Notes under the pieces: model-generated
Database searches by the model: none
What the model was told of the DNA's origin: nothing
The model's input: only the letters and a program-made list of their open reading frames with translations
Made by a program: the position numbers and the translations under genes
Shown: positions 43,595 through 51,726 of the stretch, piece after piece
Layout: each line of letters starts with the position of its first letter
Position numbering within the stretch: the stretch's first letter is position 1
NCBI GenBank assembly: GCA_045545575.1
Contig: JAZQBE010000062.1
Location: forward strand, 24,515 to 88,514
Length of the DNA stretch: 64,000 nt
Source of the DNA: Shuttleworthia sp045545575
GTDB taxonomy: Bacteria; Bacillota; Clostridia; Lachnospirales; Lachnospiraceae
Direction of reading: 5' to 3'

Positions 43595-44461
43595 ATGCTG
43601 GTTACATTGAAAGAGATTCTTGCGATCGCGGAAGAGAAGGGCATTGCCGTCGGTTCGTTCAACGCGGCGAACCTGGAAGGCCTGGAGGGCGAAATTGCCG
43701 CGGCCGAGGAGCTGGGGCTGCCCATCATCGTCCAGTTCGCCCAGTGCCACGAGCCCTGGGTATCCATCGATACCATCGGCCCGGTGATGATCGCCCTGGC
43801 GAAAAAAGCCACCGTTCCGGTGTGCGTGCACCTGGATCACGGCGAGACGCTCGAGTATGTGAAGCACGCCCTGGAGCTGGGCTTCACCGGTGTGATGTAC
43901 GACGGTTCCACCGAGCCCTATGAGATCAACCTGGCGAACACGAAAGAAGCGGTTCGCATGGCGCATGAGGTTGGCGCTTCCGTGGAAGCCGAGCTGGGCA
44001 GCATGGGCCGCCGGGAATCCGGCGCCGGCGACAACAGCGGCGCGGATGACGAGACGAAGATCTACACAGATCCCGAACTGGCCGCGTCCTTCGTGGCCGA
44101 AACCGGCATCGACGCTTTGGCCTGCTCCTTCGGCACCACCCACGGCATCTATTTAAGCAAGCCGCGCCTGGACTTCGACGTGGTCCGCAACGTGCGCAAG
44201 CTCTGCAATGACATCCCGGTGGTCATGCACGGCGGCTCCGGCGTCAGCAAGGAGGATTTCCACGAGGCGGTCCGCGCGGGCGTGCGCAAGATCAACTACT
44301 TCACCTACATGGACAAGACCGGCGGCCAGGCCGCGGTCGAAAGCATCAAGGCCGTTCCGGAAGGACAGCCGGTATTCTTCTCGACGATTTCCATGGCGGC
44401 CCGCGATGCCATGAGAGAGGACGTCAAGAGCGCCATGAGCACCTTTGCGCTGCTTGACTGA
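43595..44461 (+). CDS. class II fructose/tagatose-bisphosphate-type aldolase
   Basis: A 288-residue zinc-dependent aldolase. VCVHLDHGETLEYVKHALEL near residues 76-95 has the catalytic Asp and a zinc His. GFTGVMYDGST follows at 96-106, then VEAELGSMG near 132, CSFGTTHGIY near 176-185 and VVMHGGSGVS near 208-217 supply further metal and phosphate ligands. It cleaves a ketose-1-phosphate or bisphosphate to DHAP plus an aldehyde. It is first in the operon, with GAGGAGG upstream, in front of an isomerase and an FGGY kinase, so a phosphorylated ketose made by them is the likely substrate rather than glycolytic FBP. Confidence 0.9.
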   Translation: MLVTLKEILAIAEEKGIAVGSFNAANLEGLEGEIAAAEELGLPIIVQFAQCHEPWVSIDTIGPVMIALAKKATVPVCVHLDHGETLEYVKHALELGFTGVMYDGSTEPYEINLANTKEAVRMAHEVGASVEAELGSMGRRESGAGDNSGADDETKIYTDPELAASFVAETGIDALACSFGTTHGIYLSKPRLDFDVVRNVRKLCNDIPVVMHGGSGVSKEDFHEAVRAGVRKINYFTYMDKTGGQAAVESIKAVPEGQPVFFSTISMAARDAMREDVKSAMSTFALLD

Positions 44462-44554
44462 TACAGAGAATCCAGGCATACAGAGAAACCAAACCCCGCC
44501 GGCACGGGAGGCCGGCAGCAGGAAACAATTCAAAATCCACAGGAGGAAAAAACC

Positions 44555-45967
44555 ATGGGAAAGAAAATGACGTTTGCACTGGCATTCTGCAACCGCGGCT
44601 TCATGCCCGGCGAGCTGATTTACGGCGCCCGGGACGACATGATCAAGGCGGTCACGGACGCAGGCTATGACTACATCGCGATGGACGCCGAGCTGACCCG
44701 CTTCGGCGGCATCGAGACCCGCGACGAGGGCCTGCTCTACGCGAAGTGGCTCAAGGAACACGACGGCGAGTATGACGGCGTGACCTTCTCCATGCCGATC
44801 TTTGCCGATGAAAACGGCGCCATCACCGCTCTGCAGGACGCCGGCGTGCCGATCCTGATGCAGGCCTATCCGGACGATCTGGACAAGATGGACTTCAAGC
44901 ACCGCCGCGATGCCTACTGCGGCAAGTTCTCCGTGACCGACGTCTTCACCCAATACGGCGTGCCCTTCACCGTGATGAAGCCCCACGTGGTGCATCCGCT
45001 GTCCGAAGCCTTTGCGCAGAACCTGAAGGATTTCGCTGCGATCTGCCGTGTGGTCAATGGCATGAAGCGCTGCAACATCGGCTGCATCGGCGCCCGCACC
45101 ACCGCGTTCAAGACGGTTCGCTTCGATGAAATCGCCCTGCAGAAGTACGGCATCAACGTCGAGTCCTTCGACCTGTCCGAGCTGGTTTACAAGGTCGGCA
45201 AGCTGGCCGACGACGACGCTGCTGTCGCCGCGAAGGTGGAGCATCTTGAGAACTACACCGACTTCTCTCTGGTTCCGCAGAAGAACAAGATGACGCTGGC
45301 GAAGATCTCCGTGGTCATCGACCAGTACATCGAAGAATACCATCTCGACGCCCTGGCGCTGCGCTGCTGGAACGAGATGGAGCAGATCCTGCGCGTCTGC
45401 CCGTGCGTGCTGCTGTCTGACTTAAACGACCGCGGCATCGCCGCCTCCTGCGAGATCGACATGTGCTCCGCCATCACCATGCGCGCTATGGCTTTAGCAA
45501 GCGAAGAGCCGACGGCGGTTCTCGACTGGAACAACAACTACGGCGACGAAGAGGACAAGGTCATCCTGTTCCACTGCGGACCGGTGGCCCAGAGCCTGAT
45601 GACCGGCAAGGGCACCGTCACGAACCACAAGATGTTCGACAAGACCGATCCGGGCAGCGGCTGGGGCACCAACGAAGGCCGCATCCGTCCCTTCAAGACC
45701 ACGATTTCCAACTGCCAGACCAAGGATGGCAAGATCGTGATCTACGCCTCCGAAGGCGAATTCACAGATGACCCGATCGACGCGTCCTTCTTCGGCTGCG
45801 CCGGCGTCTGCGAGATCCCGGATCTGCAGAACAAGTTGATCCGCTTAGTCCGCGGCGGCTTCAAGCATCACACCTCCGTCGGTGTGGGCCACATGAAGGA
45901 AATCCTGAAAGAAGCCTTCACGACCTACCTGCACTACGACTGGGTGGACATTGACCGCGAGTGGTAA
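44555..45967 (+). CDS. L-fucose/arabinose isomerase-like protein
   Basis: A 470-residue sugar isomerase of the fucose-isomerase-related family (COG2407 type), shorter than classical FucI of about 590. ALRCWNEMEQILRVCPC lies near residues 266-282 (metal-binding Glu region). SCEIDMCSAITMRAMAL near 300-316 holds the second metal-binding Glu/Asp. GTVTNHKMFDKTDPGSGWGT, and the late GGFKHHTSVGVGHM, hold the His ligands. It should convert an aldose to the ketose that the FGGY kinase phosphorylates. CAGGAGG precedes the ATG. Specificity cannot be read; L-fucose, D-arabinose or a modified hexose are all possible. Confidence 0.8.
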   Translation: MGKKMTFALAFCNRGFMPGELIYGARDDMIKAVTDAGYDYIAMDAELTRFGGIETRDEGLLYAKWLKEHDGEYDGVTFSMPIFADENGAITALQDAGVPILMQAYPDDLDKMDFKHRRDAYCGKFSVTDVFTQYGVPFTVMKPHVVHPLSEAFAQNLKDFAAICRVVNGMKRCNIGCIGARTTAFKTVRFDEIALQKYGINVESFDLSELVYKVGKLADDDAAVAAKVEHLENYTDFSLVPQKNKMTLAKISVVIDQYIEEYHLDALALRCWNEMEQILRVCPCVLLSDLNDRGIAASCEIDMCSAITMRAMALASEEPTAVLDWNNNYGDEEDKVILFHCGPVAQSLMTGKGTVTNHKMFDKTDPGSGWGTNEGRIRPFKTTISNCQTKDGKIVIYASEGEFTDDPIDASFFGCAGVCEIPDLQNKLIRLVRGGFKHHTSVGVGHMKEILKEAFTTYLHYDWVDIDREW

Positions 45968-45998
45968 GATGACAAAAGGGACAGGCACTTTTGTCATC
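45968..45998. repeat. REP-like hairpin inside the catabolic operon
   Basis: GATGACAAAAG (45968-45978) pairs perfectly with 45988-45998 around GGACAGGCA. It begins right after the isomerase stop and 36 bases before the kinase start, the only clear intra-operon member of the family. Confidence 0.75.
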
Positions 45999-46033
45999 CC
46001 GCAGCACGGATGGCTTAACTTAAGGAGGAAGTC

Positions 46034-47533
46034 ATGAAACTGGCAGGACTGGATATCGGAACCACCGGCTGCAAGTGCGCGGTGTTTGATGAAAACGGTG
46101 CATACCTGGGGAAGGCCTACCGGGATTACCCGGTGAAGCGCTCCACCAGCGGCCATGAAATCGACGTGTCCAACGTGATGGGCGCGGTGTACGAGGTCAT
46201 CCGTGAGATGACGGCGCAGTACGGCGATATCGCCGGCATCGGCGTCACCAGCTTTGGCGAGACCTTTGTCATGACGGACGGAGAGGGCACGCCCCTTCAT
46301 GTCTCCATGCTGTACACGGACCCCCGCGGCGCCGAGGAATGCGCCGAGCTGACGGAAAAACTGGGCGGGCGCAAGATCGCCCGGCTGACCGGCCTTCGCC
46401 CCCATGAAATGTACGGCCTCCCGAAGATGATGTGGATCAAGCGCCACCAGCCGGAGATTTACGCGAAGGCGAAGCACATCTTCCAGATGGAAGACTACGT
46501 GGTGTTCCATCTGACCGGCCAGGCGAAGATCGACTACTCCCTGGCTACCCGCACCATGGCGTTTGATATTTCAAAATTAGAATGGTGTTCTGAAATGTTC
46601 GGTGCGGCGGACATTGATCCGTCCCTGCTTTCCCAGCCCGTGCCCAGCGGTACCGTGGCGGGATGTGTGACGCCGGAAGCGGCGAAGGAGACCGGTCTTT
46701 CCACAGACGCGAAGGTGATCTGCGTGGGACAGGACCAGGTGGGCGCGGCCATCGGCGCGGGCGCGTTTTCCGCAGACGTCGCGGTGGACGGCGCCGGAAC
46801 GGTGCAGTGTCTGACCCCTGTGTTTGAAGGCCTGCCGGATCCGGACGTGATGTACAACGGCTATTTCTCCGTGGTGCCTTACGTGGTGCCCGGCACCTAT
46901 GTGGCTTACGCTTTCTCCTATACCGGCGGCGCGCTGACCCAGTGGTGCACCAATACGCTGGCTAAGGAAGAGAAGGCGTTTGCCAAAGAAAAAGGCATTT
47001 CCGTGAACCAGTTCCTGGAAGAGCAGTATGCAGCCCGACGCGGCGAGGAACCCAGCGGACTTCTGGTGCTTCCGCACTTCGCCGGCGCGGCGACGCCGTA
47101 CATGGATACGGGCGCGAAGGGTGTGGTGGCCGGCATGACCACGGACACGGACGTGGCGGACATCTACCGCGGCTGCCTGGAGGGCGTCGTCTATGAGATG
47201 GTCTTAAACGCGAAAGCCTTAGACGGCAGCGGCGTGCGCTTTAAGGGATTGAACGCCACCGGCGGCGGTGCGCGCAGCGCGGTCTGGATGCAGATGAAGG
47301 CAGACATGTTAAACGTGCCGATCACGGCCCTGGTTACCGAGGATGCCGGTACGGTCGGCAGCGCCATGCTGGTGGGCATTGCCTGCGGCGTGTTTGCGGA
47401 TCTGGCGGACGCGGCGGCCCACATGGTGGAAACCAAGCGCGTTTACGAGCCCCGGCCGGAAATGCATGAGAAATACATGAAGATTTATGAGCGGTACGCG
47501 CCGCTGTATCAGGCGGTCCGCCCGCTGCTGTAG
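46034..47533 (+). CDS. FGGY family carbohydrate kinase
   Basis: A 499-residue kinase of the xylulokinase/rhamnulokinase superfamily. LAGLDIGTTGCKCAVFDENG at the N terminus is the first phosphate loop. GQDQVGAAIGAGAF lies near 234-247. ATGGGARSAVWMQMKADMLN near 408-427 and the EDAGTVGSAMLVGIACG segment near 436 form the second half. It phosphorylates the ketose delivered by the upstream isomerase. TTAAGGAGG precedes the ATG. The order aldolase, isomerase, kinase and mutarotase-like protein makes a complete route from free sugar to triose phosphate plus an aldehyde. Confidence 0.9.
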   Translation: MKLAGLDIGTTGCKCAVFDENGAYLGKAYRDYPVKRSTSGHEIDVSNVMGAVYEVIREMTAQYGDIAGIGVTSFGETFVMTDGEGTPLHVSMLYTDPRGAEECAELTEKLGGRKIARLTGLRPHEMYGLPKMMWIKRHQPEIYAKAKHIFQMEDYVVFHLTGQAKIDYSLATRTMAFDISKLEWCSEMFGAADIDPSLLSQPVPSGTVAGCVTPEAAKETGLSTDAKVICVGQDQVGAAIGAGAFSADVAVDGAGTVQCLTPVFEGLPDPDVMYNGYFSVVPYVVPGTYVAYAFSYTGGALTQWCTNTLAKEEKAFAKEKGISVNQFLEEQYAARRGEEPSGLLVLPHFAGAATPYMDTGAKGVVAGMTTDTDVADIYRGCLEGVVYEMVLNAKALDGSGVRFKGLNATGGGARSAVWMQMKADMLNVPITALVTEDAGTVGSAMLVGIACGVFADLADAAAHMVETKRVYEPRPEMHEKYMKIYERYAPLYQAVRPLL

Positions 47534-47562
47534 GAGCCTCCTGCAGAATGGAAATGTGAAAC

Positions 47563-47622
47563 AGACTGCAGAAACCGTCCTCGAGGGATATGAATCAGAA
47601 AAACGGTTTCTGCGGTCTTTTC
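47563..47622 (+). terminator. attenuator/terminator between the kinase and DUF4432 genes
   Basis: AGACTGCAGAAACCGT (47563-47578) pairs with 47603-47618 with one mismatch around a 24-base loop, and CTTTTCT follows. The next gene starts 24 bases later on the same strand, so partial read-through is likely. Confidence 0.65.
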
Positions 47623-47645
47623 TATTCGGATTGAAAGGGAAAAAG

Positions 47646-48620
47646 ATGAAAGCGGAAAATTATATCGGCCATCCGTCCCAGCTGCGGGGCGTGGAAGAGC
47701 ACCGGCTTGTCGGCGGCAAGGGCGACGGCCTGCGTTTGTTTGAAGTGACCAACGGCTGCGGTCTGGAAATGACCGTGTCGGCCGACCGCAGCTGCGACAT
47801 CGCGCGGCTTCGCGTCAACGGCATCAACTTAAGCTACATGAGCCCCTGCGGATACGTGGCGCCGGCCTATTACGACAGCATCGGCAGCAACTGGCTGCAG
47901 TCCTTTACCGCCGGCTATCTGACCACCTGCGGTCTGCAGAATGTGGGCTCGCCGAACACGGACGAGGGCACGGATTATCCCCTGCACGGCTCGATTGCCA
48001 ACCTGCCGGCGGAGCACGCCTGGTATACGGAAGAGGCAGATGCCTTCGTGATCCACGGGCTGACCCGGGACGAGACCATCTTCGGCCGCAAGCTGACCCT
48101 GGAGCGCGCCATCCGCGTTTCGAAAAACCAGAATTGTTTTACAATTACTGACACGATCACCAATACCGGAGACGCACCGGAGCCCTTCGAAATCCTCTAC
48201 CACATGAACATGGGCTATCCGCTTCTGGACGAGGACAGTGTGATTACGATCCCGTCGGTGAAGGTGACGCCCCGCGACGACCACGCGGCAGAGGATATCG
48301 AGAACTGGATGCACATGGAAGTGCCCCAGGCCGGCTATCAGGAACGCTGCTATTATCACGCCTTCGCGGACGAGAAGGGCAGCGCGAAGATCTACCAGCC
48401 GAAGAAAAACATCGGGCTGGAGATTACCTTCAACGCCAAAGACCTGGACGGCTTCGTGGAATGGAAGATGATGGGCGTGCGGGACTACGTGCTTGGCCTG
48501 GAGTGCGGCAACTGCCTGCCGGACGGCCGCGACGTGATGCGAAAGACCGGGATGCTGAAAACCCTGCAGCCCGGCGAAAGCAAGACCTACGAAGTGTGCG
48601 TCTGCGTGACGGAAGACTAA
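47646..48620 (+). CDS. DUF4432 aldose-1-epimerase-like protein
   Basis: A 324-residue beta-sandwich protein of the mutarotase superfamily. GLEMTVSADRSCDIARLRVNG lies near residues 39-59 (in part: EMTVSADRSCDIARLRVNG). CGLQNVG and the active-site-like YPLHGSIANLPAEH lie near 102-132. EILYHMNMGYPLLDED lies near 184-199, and GVRDYVLGLECGN near 278. DUF4432 members sit in many sugar-catabolic operons and are thought to interconvert anomers. ATG 47646 has GAAAGGG upstream; the in-frame region before it overlaps the kinase gene and the hairpin. It completes the operon. Confidence 0.85.
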   Translation: MKAENYIGHPSQLRGVEEHRLVGGKGDGLRLFEVTNGCGLEMTVSADRSCDIARLRVNGINLSYMSPCGYVAPAYYDSIGSNWLQSFTAGYLTTCGLQNVGSPNTDEGTDYPLHGSIANLPAEHAWYTEEADAFVIHGLTRDETIFGRKLTLERAIRVSKNQNCFTITDTITNTGDAPEPFEILYHMNMGYPLLDEDSVITIPSVKVTPRDDHAAEDIENWMHMEVPQAGYQERCYYHAFADEKGSAKIYQPKKNIGLEITFNAKDLDGFVEWKMMGVRDYVLGLECGNCLPDGRDVMRKTGMLKTLQPGESKTYEVCVCVTED

Positions 48621-48653
48621 ACGCCGTTCTGCCGGCAGTGCAGCCGGGGAAAC

Positions 48654-49613
48654 TTATACGCCGTAACAAATCTGCAGTTTTGCAAAAAAGTCTTCCAGCA
48701 GAAGACGCCGGTCTACACCCTGATATACGCGGATTTCCTTTCCGTCGGGATTGTCGGCATAACTCATGTCATCCAGGATTCTGGGCGCTTTGCGCAGCTG
48801 GTAATTCTGTCCGGAGGCGTTTTCCAGAAGGGGCGAGACGGTGGGCTGATCACCGATGGACCAGGTCTCGCCGTGAGGAAAGGCTAAGCGCATCGGTACC
48901 TGTCCGTAAAACTGATTCACGGAAAATATCAGATTCCGCAGGTGGCTGCCCACGGATCCGCAGGGCGCGATTTTCTGAACCAGCTCAGCAAAGGAGATAT
49001 TGATTCCTCCGTAGACGTCCAGCGGAATCTGCCAGAGAGGAACCGGCGAATCAAAGATGGTCTGAGCGGCAAAAACGTCCTGCCTCAGATTTGCCTCCTC
49101 GCCGCCGTCCGGATAAGATGCGCCGCCGATCCATATGGCCGCGGTGATGTGTTTCGCGATGGACGGATCCAGAAGATAGGCGATGGCAAGATCGGTCAGG
49201 CCGGCCTGCAGCACGATAAACAGCGGTTCGTCTGTGCTGCGGTGTGCTTCTTCGATAATAAAGCGCGCGCCCTCTGATTCCGGCAGATTTGACGGATCAG
49301 CGATATAATCAGCAGCGCCCCGGTACAGAGGAACGTCATCGATTTCCATCAGTGAAAGCAGTTTTTTTCCCACAGCATAGCTTTCTTCCATGCTTGTTTT
49401 TTCTTCCCGCGCAAGGGAAGCGTGCGTGCGGTATTTCCACTCAAAGTTCGCGGCAATAATGCCGGCGATATCTTCCGATGGCGTCAGAAGATGCTGGACG
49501 ATCGCAAAGGGATCATCGGCTTCCGCCGCGATATCGGAATGGATAATCACACGTTTTTTTCGGTTATCCGGTACGGTAAAACCTAACCGCGTAAGGATAT
49601 CTGCGCGTTTCAT
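48654..49613 (-). CDS. nucleoside-hydrolase-like protein (DUF1593-like)
   Basis: A 319-residue cytoplasmic protein. RVIIHSDIAAEADDPFAIVQ at residues 21-40 is a variant of the calcium-binding DxDxxxDD loop. Asp27, Asp33 and Asp34 are kept, but the first Asp is His25, as in the DUF1593 relatives rather than true IunH. EDIAGIIAANFEW, then ITAAIWIGGASYPDGGEEAN near 176 and the late NPDGKEIRVY complete the match. ATG 49613 has AAAGGAG ten bases upstream; ATG 49622 sits too close to it. It is downstream of a solute-binding lipoprotein and may act on the imported glycoside; purine/pyrimidine nucleosidase activity is not assured. Confidence 0.78.
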   Translation of the reverse strand: MKRADILTRLGFTVPDNRKKRVIIHSDIAAEADDPFAIVQHLLTPSEDIAGIIAANFEWKYRTHASLAREEKTSMEESYAVGKKLLSLMEIDDVPLYRGAADYIADPSNLPESEGARFIIEEAHRSTDEPLFIVLQAGLTDLAIAYLLDPSIAKHITAAIWIGGASYPDGGEEANLRQDVFAAQTIFDSPVPLWQIPLDVYGGINISFAELVQKIAPCGSVGSHLRNLIFSVNQFYGQVPMRLAFPHGETWSIGDQPTVSPLLENASGQNYQLRKAPRILDDMSYADNPDGKEIRVYQGVDRRLLLEDFFAKLQICYGV

Positions 49614-49640
49614 GTAAAGCATTCTCCTTTGTTTTTAATT

Positions 49641-49679
49641 ACAGCCGGAACGAAAGATCAGATCTTTTGTTCCGGCTGT
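49641..49679. terminator. strong hairpin between lipoprotein paralogue 5 and the hydrolase gene
   Basis: ACAGCCGGAAC (49641-49651) pairs with 49669-49679, and AAAGATC with GATCTTT inside gives a stem of about 19 bp. There is no clear T run in the minus direction, so it may be an mRNA processing or stabilising element rather than a full terminator. Confidence 0.55.
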
Positions 49680-49694
49680 ATCTTCAGATATCAG

Positions 49695-51584
49695 TTAGTT
49701 TCCCAGAACCTCATTGATGTAATCGACGTATCTTTGCATGCCCATGCCTTCGACGGTATTGCAGTAGTCCTGCCAGGCAGCGTCGTCGTCAATGTCTTTC
49801 CGTCCGGTGATGAAATCCGGGACCGCCTGATAAAGGTACGTATTGAGATTTGCGGTAATGGTCGACGCTTCGGTGGACTGCTCTGAGGACAGCTGTGCTG
49901 TCACCTGGCTGCCGATCATTGCGGTGGCCTGATAAGCCATGACTTCACTGTAACCGTGAGCCTGTACCGGGTTATACCCCTGATCGACGTTTCTGTTTGC
50001 CGTCAGGCCGGTGACACGGATCAGATCCGCCGCTACACCGAGTCCGTCAACGGCATCGCGGTCACGGTTGACGTGGATGATTTCCTCGCCGTCTTCTTTG
50101 GTGATGCTGTAGGTGCCGTCAGGCAGGTTGTATTCCAGATAGAACGGGTCCTGAAGTTCATGCATCAGTTCGTCGGAGAAACCGAAGTTGCGCAGCAGGG
50201 AGCCTTCCCGGGAATACAGATAGTCCATGGCTGTCATCAGGACCGGCAGTTTTTCCTTGTCAATAGAGGCGTTAATGCACATACCGGGGGAAATGACGCT
50301 GTTCTGATAGAACATGTTAGGCTCTTTGTTCTGCTGTTCGGGACCGCCGTAAATATCGTTGATGGGCTGGCGGGCACCGTAGACGCAGATGCCGCTGGTG
50401 AATTCGCCGCCGTTGTCCAGCTCATTGCCGATCTGGTGGGTATAGCCGAGCCACAGGCCCACCTTGCCGGCGAAGACAGTTGGGGTATCCACGGACGTAA
50501 ACATGCGGTCGGCAGAGTTTTCTTCAAAATTCTGATTCATCCAGCCTTCTTCGTACCAGTGGTTCATGCACTGCAGAAAAGCCCGGAAGTTATCGGATTT
50601 GGCGCCATAGGTCGCCTTGCCGTCCTCCAGATAATAGGACGAGCAGCCACCGCCGAAGCCGGAGACCAGATCGCCGGTCTGCATAAATCCGGCATAGTAG
50701 TTCTGGAAGGCGTATCCGTCTGTGATGCCCAGGTCCGCCATGGCTTCATCGAAGATCTCAAACATCCATTCCCAGTCGCTGATGTAAATCGGGTCAGAAC
50801 CGCCGGAAGGAAAGACAACGTCGTCTTCCCAGGTGGTGTGGGCCTCATCTGTCCAGCCGCCGGTAAAAGGTTCGCCGGTTTTCGGATTTTTGCCATATTG
50901 GGCAATCCAGTCTCGGCGGTACACATATCCGTCCCAGGCTTCGTGAGGGCCGTCGGAGATTTCAAAGAGTACCAGATGTTTTCCTCCAAAGGTCATCTGT
51001 GACGCATAAGAAGGATTCGCGTCCAGCCAGGCTGTGTAGTTCGGCATATAGGACTGAATATAGTCGGACAAATCGAGAATCAGGTTCTCTTCATACAGCT
51101 GGGCAGCTGTTTCCGAACAGCGTGCCAGGGAAAACACATCCGGCAATTCGTTCGTAGCCATCAGTGTGTTAAAATGATCGTTCTCAGAACCGGCAGGCGG
51201 GCTGATAAAGTCGACGACCAGCGTTCCGGCCAGGTCATCCACGTTCCATGTGTGGGAAAGCCAGTATTTGGCGGCGGGGTTTTCCTCGTATTCTTCATAG
51301 AAGAAACTGTCCACACCGTTTCCCAGAAGCCAGTCAACCGAAACGGTGACCGGTGTCCGTTCTGCTTCGGGTGTTTCCTCCGCGGCGGCATCTGTTTCAG
51401 ACACGGCCGGTTCGGCATCCGGCTGGCCGGCAGGGTTTTCTTCCGCGGCAGATTCCTCAGCTTTTGGCTCTGACGGACCATCACTGTTCGCGGCAGGAGC
51501 CTGACCGCAGCCTGTGACGAGAAGAGCGGCTGCCGCTGCGGCGCACAGCAGGCGCTGCAGCATGCGCATGTTTTTCTGTTTCAT
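49695..51584 (-). CDS. extracellular solute-binding lipoprotein (paralogue 5)
   Basis: A 629-residue lipoprotein with lipobox LVTGC (Cys26) after a poly-Ala signal core, and a Glu/Ala/Pro-rich spacer to about 75. Shared blocks are YVYRRDWIAQYGKNPKTG, DDVVFPSGGSDPIYISDWEW and YLYQAVPDFITGRKDIDDDA. It is closest to paralogue 2, with which it shares GARQPINDIYGG and the FNTLMATNELPD region. ATG 51584 has AAAGGAG upstream; the longer open frame to 51650 runs through the promoter region. Its AraC gene lies just upstream on the same strand and a nucleoside-hydrolase-like gene downstream. No permease gene is present. Confidence 0.9.
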   Translation of the reverse strand: MKQKNMRMLQRLLCAAAAAALLVTGCGQAPAANSDGPSEPKAEESAAEENPAGQPDAEPAVSETDAAAEETPEAERTPVTVSVDWLLGNGVDSFFYEEYEENPAAKYWLSHTWNVDDLAGTLVVDFISPPAGSENDHFNTLMATNELPDVFSLARCSETAAQLYEENLILDLSDYIQSYMPNYTAWLDANPSYASQMTFGGKHLVLFEISDGPHEAWDGYVYRRDWIAQYGKNPKTGEPFTGGWTDEAHTTWEDDVVFPSGGSDPIYISDWEWMFEIFDEAMADLGITDGYAFQNYYAGFMQTGDLVSGFGGGCSSYYLEDGKATYGAKSDNFRAFLQCMNHWYEEGWMNQNFEENSADRMFTSVDTPTVFAGKVGLWLGYTHQIGNELDNGGEFTSGICVYGARQPINDIYGGPEQQNKEPNMFYQNSVISPGMCINASIDKEKLPVLMTAMDYLYSREGSLLRNFGFSDELMHELQDPFYLEYNLPDGTYSITKEDGEEIIHVNRDRDAVDGLGVAADLIRVTGLTANRNVDQGYNPVQAHGYSEVMAYQATAMIGSQVTAQLSSEQSTEASTITANLNTYLYQAVPDFITGRKDIDDDAAWQDYCNTVEGMGMQRYVDYINEVLGN

Positions 51585-51691
51585 GGCATTCTCCTTTAAA
51601 AAACGTTTGTCAATAGATGACGGGTTTTGCCGGCAGAAAACCGGCCGCAACGATTCTGTAGAGAAAATACCATGCAGAATGCGGGGGAATA

Positions 51692-51726
51692 TGTCTGATT
51701 CGGGAAATAATTGTCTGAATCAGGAA
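51692..51726. promoter_or_regulatory. tandem 15-bp repeats upstream of lipoprotein paralogue 5
   Basis: TGTCTGATTCGGGAA (51692-51706) and TGTCTGAATCAGGAA (51712-51726) match at 13 of 15 positions with a 20-bp period. The pair also contains CTGATTC/GAATCAG as an inverted repeat. It overlaps the stop of the AraC gene and lies about 110-140 bases before the lipoprotein start, an AraC-type activator geometry matching that at 11420-11457. Confidence 0.55.
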
